DNA from: Chelydra serpentina
Taxonomy: Eukaryota > Chordata > Testudines > Chelydridae
NCBI GenBank assembly: GCA_037349315.1
Contig: JBAIAC010000059.1
Coordinates: 7,094,001 to 7,158,000, forward strand
Length of the DNA stretch: 64,000 nucleotides
Reading direction: 5' to 3'
A program made the translations under genes and the position numbers. The notes beneath the pieces were generated by a model, which was given only the letters and a program-made list of their open reading frames with translations, searched no databases and had not been told where the DNA came from. Positions 57,340 through 64,000 of this stretch are shown here, piece after piece; position 1 is the stretch's first letter; each line of letters begins with the position of its first letter.

Positions 57340-57964
57340 CTCAGGGGGGGCCTGTGGTGCCGCTGTCCCTCACCCACACTACACGTGGCCCTGCAGGAGA
57401 GTCAAGCGAGCTACCAATGAGGGACCGGGCTGGGCAAAGCCTGAGCAGCCTCGGCCGTGTTCCCCCGTCCCCCAATTGACACCGAAGGAGCTGGCGAGCG
57501 TGCCAGGCCCTGGCACCGAGCCCCCGCCCCCCACACTCCGCTCCCAGACCAGGCAGCAGGCACCTGGTCCCTCCCACACCGCACTCAGCCCCCGCTTTCT
57601 CCGGCTGCTGCTGCAGCCAATAGCAACGGAGGCGGCCGCGGATGAGGCTGCTGCGAGTCCCCGGGGAGCGGAGCAGAGCAGAGCAGAGCCGCGCCGCTGG
57701 CTCAAGGCTTCGCAGCTTGCAGCTCCGCGCCGCCTGGCCGGGACCCAGGGCGCAGGCAGGGCTGCTGCGGGAGGCGGCGGCGGACACAGGTCAGGGAGCG
57801 CTTCTGCGCTGGGAGAGAGCGCGAGTCGGGGGCACCCGGCCCCGGCGGCGGGGCGAGGCGTCGCTGTGGGCGGGCTGCCGGGCTCTCCTCGGGCCCGCGG
57901 CGGCCGGCTCAGCGCGGGGCGCTTTTGTCTTTCTTCCCTCCCAGGCGGCCGCGCAGGGCGGAGG
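57340..57964 (+). promoter_or_regulatory. DKK3: DKK3 CpG-rich promoter and 5' leader
   Basis: GC content and CpG frequency jump at about 57340 and stay high to about 58260, the only such stretch next to a gene in the window. Visible elements are a CACGTG box (57382-57387), CCAAT boxes (57413-57417 and 57617-57621, the second as CAGCCAATAGCAACGG) and GC boxes (CCCCGCCCCC near 57520). No TATA box is evident, as expected of a CpG-island promoter. The transcription start is not determined; the second CCAAT box would place it near 57680-57720. GAGCA is repeated four times at 57666-57687. Confidence 0.75.
57790..57944 (+). other. DKK3: possible short 5' UTR intron of DKK3
   Basis: GACACAG|GTCAGG gives a plausible donor at 57790. 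A pyrimidine-rich tract (TTTTGTCTTTCTTCCCTCCCAG) ending at 57944 gives a strong acceptor only 20 bases before the start codon. DKK3 genes are known to have non-coding first exons in mammals, so a leader exon ending at 57789 fits. The intron would be 155 bp, short but allowed. It is a prediction from splice signals alone. Confidence 0.5.
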
Positions 57965-58177
57965 ATGCTGCTGCTCCTGGTCCTGCCCTTGCTGCTGGGG
58001 GCGGCTTGCGCGGCTCCGGCGGCGGATGGAGGAGCCGAGCTGCCGCCCGGGGGGGAGCCGGAGCCGGGGCCGGGGCCGGGCTTCCCTCGGGAGGAGGCCA
58101 GTCTGAACGAGATGTTCCGCGAGGTGGAGGAGCTGATGGAGGACACGCAGCACAAGCTGCGCAACGCAGTCAAGGAG
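57965..58177 (+). CDS. DKK3: Dickkopf-3, first coding exon (signal peptide and N-terminal region)
   Basis: DKK3 is a secreted glycoprotein of the Dickkopf family, studied as a modulator of Wnt signalling and as a growth suppressor. This exon encodes residues 1-71. Residues 1-16 are a clear signal peptide ([16 protein letters not shown]) with cleavage likely at the ACA-A site. Residues 17-40 are a low-complexity Ala/Pro/Gly/Glu stretch. Residues 43-71 hold [20 protein letters not shown] and HKLRNAVKE, the DKK3-specific amphipathic segment, nearly identical to the human protein as I remember it. The ATG at 57965 has A at -3. The frame stays open upstream, but the signal peptide decides this start. 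The exon ends GAG|GTGAGA in phase 0. The Dickkopf cysteine-rich domains lie on later exons outside the window. Confidence 0.95.
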
Positions 58178-58991
58178 GTGAGACCCCCCCCCCCATATCC
58201 CATCGGGGGGAGAGGGGGCTGTGTAGGGTTTGTGCGCGCGCCTTTAGGGTTGGGGAGGCGGGTGGGTTGTGTGGCTATGCAGTGTGTGTATACCGTGTGT
58301 GTGTGGTGGTGGTGTTTGAAATATCTGCCCTCCCTCCACCCTTGCTGCTTTCTCGGCTCCGGTATTTGAAGAGGGAGTTTCCCATGTAGCAGCAGATCAT
58401 TAACTCAGTGGAAACACTAATTTATTTCTTCATCCTGGGGTCAGGGCGTCTGCCAGAATCTGAGAGTTGCCTCCTCATGCCCGTCAAAGGTAAAAGCCAC
58501 AGAATCAGAAACGAATATATCTAAAAGACTGTGAAGGTTGTTTTCTTGCTTCAGCATCCTTGTCCTCAAAACCCTGGAGACCTCTCTTCCCCTGGAAAGC
58601 CTTTCAGTAGTGTGCACGCGGCACAATAGTAGGTTTGCGTTAGGCCCTTAGATTTAGCTTGCTCTATCTTTGTTAAAAAGTCCCAAAAGGTTTTGATTCC
58701 CCTCAAAGATGTTACTCGTCAATTTCCCTGAATCCCATTTAAGGCTAGAGATTCAGCACATGCTTTCCTGGGAAATGCTCAGTCACTTGCTGCATCAGGC
58801 CCTTAAAGTTGAGTATTTGGGGCTTGATTCTATAGTTCTGTGGACAGAAGTGTCATTCAAGCCTCAGAGAGAGTGTTGCCTGTATCTCCCAGCTGTAACA
58901 AAATAAGGCATTTTAAATAACTCTTGGGGCTCTGTTGTGCCTTCAGTTATTGTACTGAGTAGTCACTGAAGGCATCAACTATTTCACTTGT

Positions 58992-59192
58992 ATCAGAGGG
59001 GTAGCCGTGTTAGTCTGGATCTGTAGAAGCTACAAAGAGTCCTGGGGCACTTTATGGACTAACAGACGTATTGGAGCATAAGCTTTCGTGGGTGAATACC
59101 CACTTTGTCGGATACAAAGTGGGTATTCACCCACGAAAGCTTATGCTCCAATACGTCTGTTAGTCTACAAGGTGTCACGGGACTCTTTGTAG
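58992..59192. mobile_element. palindromic PLE pseudo-LTR insertion in DKK3 intron 1
   Basis: A 201-bp insertion with a perfect 13-bp duplication CTATTTCACTTGT (58979-58991 and 59193-59205). It holds two 80-bp inverted arms (59028-59107 and 59115-59194, the latter running two bases into the duplication) around a 7-base centre TCGGATA. The arms carry CAGACGTATTGGAGCATAAG and CTTTCGTGGGTGAATACCC, a pseudo-LTR variant. On one strand CCCACGAAAGCTTATGCTCC has GAAA, the mini stem III and a good UC cleavage site, but the CUGANGA part is decayed. RNA from the intron would fold into a long hairpin. Confidence 0.9.
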
Positions 59193-60959
59193 CTATTTCA
59201 CTTGTGTTTCAGAGGCTCCCTTCCCCCTCACAAATCCCTCCCTTTGCTCCAAGGGGCTAGTAAGTTGTTGCTGGCCTATACCAATAGAGAATTAACTGTG
59301 CAGAAAACAAGGTATTTTTCTTTTAAACTTCCTTCTTCTGGGTATTTTTTAAAAATGATCACAAATGCTTGTTTCCCATTATTAAGTCAATTGCAGTTGA
59401 AGCCACTCAGCAACTTTTGGGAGCGGGGCCTAAATTCGGATCCAAAATTCATTTTGTTAAAGAAGTTTTGAAACCTTAAATCTGTCCAGTTAACTCCCTC
59501 TTTCCTCTCTCCCCCGAGCCTTTCTTAAGGACAAATTCTAACCTGGCTATCTGTAGGCAACTTCGGGTGAAGATACTGAGAGTAGTGGTCAAAATGTTAG
59601 GGCAGAATTTACCATTTTAAAATAGCAAAACTATATATTTTTTAAGTGACTGTATTAACTGTTGAGCTGAGACCCTTCAGTCAGCCCATAGTGAATTTTA
59701 CTGCTTTCCTTCAAATCCCTAAATGTTTAATGCAAGAGTATCTGAATTTTCATTATAGAATGTTGACATGGTACTGATGGAGCACTGTAAATAAAGCACA
59801 GAAATGGAATGCAGTGTATTTTTGTTTCGATGGTTGCATCATAAGTCTGTGTGGAACTTATTTCTTAATATTTCAAATGTTTCAGCTGCATCAAGCTGTC
59901 AGTTTCCCTGAATGGCAGAGAAAATACAGTCTGTCTTAGTTGCACTTTCAGTCACACAGAATGAACTAAAAGTTCAAGTAACTTGTGCTCAGGCGCTGCT
60001 GTTTCCTCAGTATTCCGAATTTTTCCACTAGCATGCAGTTTCTCTCCCGAGTCCAGCAGATTCCCACAGGCTATTTGCCAGAGGCACAGGGTCAGCTATG
60101 GGGAGGCCCTGTGGCCCCACCCAGATTGCCTCTCTCTATAGCGCTATTTTGACTTCTTATCAGCACAGTTTTGTCACGGGGCTTTCCCTGCAGGCATTTG
60201 CCCCTGAACGCTCTCTCAGAAGCTTAAAGATAGTGCCTGAAAACTAGTAACTTTGGAGCAGATTCCTCTCAGAGATGCTGTCTTTTTGCAGATGGAAATA
60301 AGGGATCAGTTTGCCTAATCTATCCTTGATGTATGAGTAAACTCTCACTTCTGTACTGAAGTAGAACAGAATGAGCCCTAAGATGGAACACAGACTTGGT
60401 TTACTCATTTATTACATTATACCCTTACTGTCTGCATCCAGCTCCATTAAAATCCACATAAAAACCTCTCTTTATAATGTGCAAATTCTTATTTTATGGA
60501 AAACAGCCTTGTCCTGTGCTGCAGGCACAACTATCCATAAGAATGTGTCAGAATTTCCATTAGTAGTTGTTTTCAGTGGTTAATAGCACTATAACATTTT
60601 GTTCTAGACTGAAATTTGTTCTCAGTCTGGGAGCAGTTGTTTTTTTTTAAACACAACTCTGTGTTGTAACAGGAGGAGAACATTTTCAAATGGTTTATGA
60701 TATTCTATAAGTAGATGAACTTTGTTAGGTCATTACATCATTTTGTGAAGGAGGGCCTGCATTTTAAATCTTTAGGCACCAAATTCAAGATTTAGCCACA
60801 CAAACACGCCAGATTTTCAGAGGAATTTAGCATACACGGTTCTCAATTATTTTAGGCACTCGTGGTCAAATTTTGGATTGGACTTTTTATAGTCCAAAAT
60901 AGCCAGATAACGAACATCTTAAAATGTTACGTTTGTGACTTGTCTATTAATATTGGACT

Positions 60960-61560
60960 CCTCTGCAGCTACCAGGTGCCTCCTTCCCACTAAACTTGCT
61001 CCATTCTTTTGATCCTCAGTTCTACTTACCCTTTATCTGCTTCCTCTTCTCCTGTTTCCACGCTACTGAGTGCCTGAAATCCAGGCGCCATGCTGCCTTC
61101 CTTCTCTACACATTGGTTCTTCCCTCCTTGAGCATGACCATTTTCCTGGCAAAACAGCACTGATCCTTTAGATCAACTCCTGCCCCTTCAGCCTTGCCGA
61201 CTCTTATCTATATCTGTTTCCTAACACCCTCTCTCTCCTTTCACTCTGAGCCGGACCCCACTAGTTTCTTCAAGGACAAAATTGATGCCGCGCAGCAGAA
61301 TTTTCACACCTTTCACTCTGTGCCCTACATCTATCCTATAAACACTCTCCCTGCTCAACATCTTTTTTCTCTATATAATCTCTTTAAAATGTTCTTCACC
61401 TGTCCTTCGACTATAACCCTTGTTCATGCTTTAGTCATCTCCTTTCTATTCTCTTGCTTTGCTCTCCTCCAGCCTATCCATAATATGAAGTATCATGGGG
61501 GAGGGAAGCCACTCAGACACTGTGGTGATGAGCACATCATATAAACAGAGCGCACCAAAA
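60960..61560 (+). repeat. L2-like LINE, degraded pol region
   Basis: The + strand reads FFKDKIDAAQQNF near 61265 and TLVHALVISFLFSCFALLQP near 61415. These match, with decay, L2-type pol motifs (F--F---KI and LVHALV-SRLDYCNALL-GLP). Stops are common. Together with a LINE-like 3' end at 62330 it suggests one old LINE on this strand. Tentative because matches are short. Confidence 0.5.
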
Positions 61561-61764
61561 TGCTGCCGCTGTTGCAGAAACAATCTTCCTTTCCCACCAT
61601 TGGGACATTCCACTCATTCACATTTCTCACCCTCACTTCCAGTTGTGTACATAACCTCACTTCTGCTTATCTCTGATATCATTTCCTCCTGGTGCCTTTC
61701 ACTAACACAGGCCTTCCTCCTATCGTTTGTTGGTATTGCAGTAGCACCTCAGGGCTTCAACTGA

Positions 61765-61919
61765 GATCAGTCCCCTATTTTGCTGGGAACTGTACATATA
61801 CGTAGTAAGAAGAAGGCCCTGCCCTGAAGTGCTTATAGTGTAAATAAACTAGACAGAGTGGGAGAACGAGCGTGTTACTGTCATTTTACAGATGGGGAAC
61901 TGAGATGCAAAGAGACTTA
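61765..61919. repeat. ancient SINE/LINE fragment split by a MITE
   Basis: GCTGGGAACTGTACATATAC and TTTTACAGATGGGGAACTGAG match a common old MIR-like tail in antisense. The same repeat continues at 62216 with AAGTGACTTGCCCAAGATCAC. Removing the MITE restores the usual order. Confidence 0.65.
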
Positions 61920-62215
61920 GGGCTGGTCTACACTAACCCCCCAATTCGAACTAAGATACGCAACTTCAGCTACGTGAATAACGTAGCTGAAGTCGAACTA
62001 TCTTAGTTCGAATGAAAAGGTACTTACCCGGGGTCCACATGCGGCGCGCAGGCTCCCCCGTCGACTCCGCCTACTCCATTCGTCGAGCTGGATTACCAGC
62101 GTCGACGGGGGAGCACTTCCTGGTTCGATTTATCGCGTCTAGACAAGACGCGATAAATCGAACCCAGAACATCGATCCGACGCCTCCGATCCAGCCGGTA
62201 AGTGTAGACCTACCC
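61920..62215 (-). mobile_element. 296-bp Harbinger-like MITE, copy 2, in DKK3 intron 1
   Basis: Inverted relative to copy 1 (46983-47278), the same 296-bp length and only scattered substitutions by eye. Ends GGGCTGGTCTACACTAACC and GTGTAGACCTACCC. It lies inside an old SINE-like repeat, whose sequence reads on from 61919 to 62216. Flanking trinucleotides TTA (61917-61919) and TAA (62216-62218) do not match exactly but share TA. Internal foldbacks are intact. Confidence 0.85.
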
Positions 62216-62280
62216 TAAGTGACTTGCCCAAGATCACTAAGCCAGAAATTGAACCTATCCTAGTCCTAGTCCAGTGTATT
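62216..62280. repeat. ancient SINE/LINE fragment, continuation
   Basis: AAGTGACTTGCCCAAGATCAC and the following AGTCCAGTGTATTAGGCAG complete the repeat interrupted at 61919. Confidence 0.6.
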
Positions 62281-62329
62281 AGGCAGAAAAACATCTTCTA
62301 CATTCCTTCCCATTCTCTGCTAGGAGCCT

Positions 62330-62643
62330 TTTTCTATGCTGCCCCTTACAAATCTTCCTTTTTATACTGTGCCTCAAATTGACCCTTCTCTCTTTAAATC
62401 CTCTCTCAAAAATCAGTTATTCCAAGAAGCTTTTCTGTGATAAACCACCTGAGAAACAAATCTTTAAAAATATTTAATTAAAATCACTACATCTGAACTT
62501 TTGATCTTCATCTGCACAACTGCTGTATTGTACATCTGTCCTCTATTGTGTGTTTAATTTAGATTGCAAGCCCCAATGGAATAGAGACCATGTCTTTATT
62601 GTACAATGCCAAATGTGCTTTGTCAGTGCTTAATAAAGAAAGA
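62330..62643 (+). repeat. L2/L3-like LINE 3' end
   Basis: CTTTAAATCCTCTCTCAAAA, TTTAGATTGCAAGCCCC and CAGTGCTTAATAAAGAAAG follow the order of the L2/L3-type LINE 3' end (last codons, 'attgtaagccc' block, polyadenylation-like AATAAA tail). This orientation matches the pol remnants at 60960-61560. Confidence 0.7.
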
Positions 62644-63005
62644 TTAGCTATGGTCCAACTATGGTAAATCTAACCACATCCTTATTACTTTTATATTAAC
62701 ATAATGATGGGTACAGAGAACTGAGGTATGAGGTATTGTAAATATTACACACTTTTTAAAATGGCCACAGCAAAAATTATTAGAAAAAAGACAGACACTC
62801 AAAAAGAAAACTCATCACCAGTGGGACATATGCCCCTGGGAAAAATTCTAAAGATCTACCTGGTGAACTTTATAGTATTTTAGACCTAATATAGAGGTCT
62901 TGAGTAAATAATTCGTTTATTTGGAACTCCGTTAATGTTCCCAGGAGTTTCTCTTGTTCACAAAGATTCCTTTCCTGGTTTTGTGCACTTTAAAATTCCA
63001 TTCCT

Positions 63006-63024
63006 TTTTTTTTTTTTTTTTTTT
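63006..63024. repeat. T-tract
   Basis: A run of about 19 T residues in DKK3 intron 1; on the other strand it could be the A-tail of an unidentified retroelement. Confidence 0.8.
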
Positions 63025-63172
63025 ACTCTTCTTTAATTCAAAGAGTGATCTCATCATCTCCTTCCCAGTGTGGTCAGAGCACTGGGAATTCATGAGGCAG
63101 AATTAAGGCTGTGATTGCACTCCAATAATGGGAATTTTGCTTGTTGATAAAGAGTGCAAGATTGAGCATGCA

Positions 63173-63233
63173 GGTCCTGATCCAAAGCCAATGAAAGTCC
63201 TTCTCTTGACTTCAGTGACTTTGGATGAGGCTC
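63173..63233. repeat. short palindrome near DKK3 exon 2
   Basis: GTCCTGATCCAAAGCCAATG and CACTTTGGATGAGGC type ends (second as CAGTGACTTTGGATGAGG) mark a decayed member of the CCATTGACTTCAATGG palindrome family, 460 bp before the exon. Confidence 0.55.
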
Positions 63234-63694
63234 TTTGTCCTTAAAGAACCTTTTCCTGCTCTTCCTCAGGTGTGAGAATCTATCTCAAGAGTAGTGTTTA
63301 TCAGGAAAAAGTAGATAGGCCGGCTACTGATTAAATGTTAACTCAGTTTCAGCCCATGGTGGATATTAAGAAGTTCTGCAGCACCCACTTATCCTCCTGA
63401 CACTCAAATCCATAGACAGGCTGACTTGTTCTCATACCTTAAATAGCCTACAGCTCAAGAGTTTGGTGCTCCAGTATCATGACACTGCATTCTCTGTTGC
63501 ATAAAAAAAGCTGGCATGCTCATTTTTGAGATAGCCGAGGAAGCATTTTCATACAATAGAAATCAATACTAATAAATGTGACACTGTTCAGGGTAGGACA
63601 AAAAGTGTTGCTTTTTGCCTATTTTATTGTTTTTGCCTAAGGTTACAAATCACCAATGATAAATGTATTGCTCACTAGTTTGTTGCATTTGTAG

Positions 63695-63832
63695 ATGGAG
63701 GCTGAGGAAGAAGGGGCAAAAAACCCATCAGAAGTTGACTTTGAAAACTTACCTCCCAGCTACCATAATGAATCTAACATAGACACCAAAATTGGTAGTA
63801 AAACCATTCACACCCATCAGGAAATTGACAAG
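63695..63832 (+). CDS. DKK3: Dickkopf-3, second coding exon
   Basis: This 138-bp exon (46 codons, phase 0 at both ends) encodes residues 72-117, continuing directly from AVKE of the first exon as [14 protein letters not shown]. It contains [16 protein letters not shown] and [10 protein letters not shown], matching the human segment with PPSYHNET and TIHVHREI as I remember it. N96 in NES is a likely N-glycosylation site, also conserved. The acceptor is TTTGCATTTGTAG-like (TTGTTGCATTTGTAG) and the donor AAG|GTATGA. The region lies between the N-terminal helix and the first cysteine-rich domain. No frameshift or stop, so the gene looks intact as far as it is visible. Confidence 0.96.
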
Positions 63833-64000
63833 GTATGAAACAATGCACATAACTATTTATCCTTGCTGTATACTGGCCTTGCAGAGTAAAAGAGCTTGTC
63901 ACATGTTGAAACATTTTAGAGAATCTAGAGTTGAATTCATAAACTTCTTGTACTGAATATGATTTGCCTGTATAATTAGCAGTTAGGTGGGAAAGTGGAA
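63833..64000 (+). other. DKK3: start of DKK3 intron 2
   Basis: Begins GTATGA after the exon; no exon follows before the window ends. Confidence 0.9.

Larger units (their letters stand above)
58178..63694 (+). other. DKK3: DKK3 intron 1 (5517 bp)
   Basis: The intron runs from GTGAGA at 58178 to TTGTTGCATTTGTAG at 63694. It contains a PLE hairpin (58992-59192), an L2-like LINE region (60960-62643), a 296-bp MITE (61920-62215) and a T-tract (63006-63024). A short C-tract follows the donor. The rest, for example 59206-60959, shows no recognisable element or alternative exon. Confidence 0.9.

Noticed and set aside
57379..58203. 274-codon frame antisense to DKK3 exon 1
   Set aside because: A mirror of the GC-rich coding and leader sequence; composition is low-complexity and no antisense gene is known to me here.
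57224..58369. 381-codon frame read as one protein
   Set aside because: It runs through the leader, the real DKK3 exon and past its splice donor into the intron. Only 57965-58177 is supported as coding.
61194..61544. 116-codon frame as a host exon
   Set aside because: It carries decayed L2-type LINE pol motifs and lies in DKK3 intron 1 without splice support.

Overview
This is a vertebrate nuclear genomic window and not a microbial one. I read it as a sauropsid, most likely a turtle, because of the dense CR1 LINEs, Penelope-like elements, hAT and Harbinger-like MITEs and a Gmr1-type Gypsy element. The species guess rests on repeat families I recognise from memory and is unverified. No operon, CRISPR array, tRNA or rRNA gene was seen.

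The only host gene I can support is DKK3 (Dickkopf-3, a secreted glycoprotein), on the + strand at the right edge. Its first coding exon is 57965-58177 (start codon, signal peptide, first helical segment). The next exon is 63695-63832. They are separated by an intron of about 5.5 kb. A CpG-rich promoter/5' leader covers about 57340-57964, probably with a short leader intron at 57790-57944. A 206-bp tandem duplication carrying two CACGTG boxes lies just upstream (56706-57111). The rest of DKK3 lies beyond the window.

Everything from 1 to about 56700 is intergenic or deep-intronic sequence packed with nested mobile elements. 1-4080: CR1 copies, one split by a 1.0-kb LTR with a 5-bp target duplication (TSD), another split by a GC-rich hAT element with a perfect 8-bp TSD. 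4134-9050: two decayed fragments of a Gmr1-like Ty3/Gypsy retrotransposon, tail on the - strand and head on the + strand. Together they show LTR, tRNA-Leu-type PBS, SCAN-like gag, integrase, reverse transcriptase, RNase H end, polypurine tract and LTR, with integrase upstream of reverse transcriptase. 17163-18660 and 52244-53760: two copies of a palindromic hAT element whose two ends both derive from the 3' end of a hAT transposase gene. 20970-21120, 28824-30200, 41520-41890, 43027-43203 and 58992-59192: Penelope-like (PLE) insertions, several with inverted pseudo-LTR arms and hammerhead-like sequence. 44632-45961: a probable solo LTR carrying sixteen tandem 50-bp units. 46983-47278 and 61920-62215: two nearly identical 296-bp MITEs, one in DKK3 intron 1. 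Many short palindromic repeats of 55-130 bp are scattered between.

No new multi-gene system is present. The most unusual material is the palindromic architecture of the hAT and PLE insertions, the LTR-borne minisatellite and the repeat-derived E-boxes duplicated upstream of DKK3.
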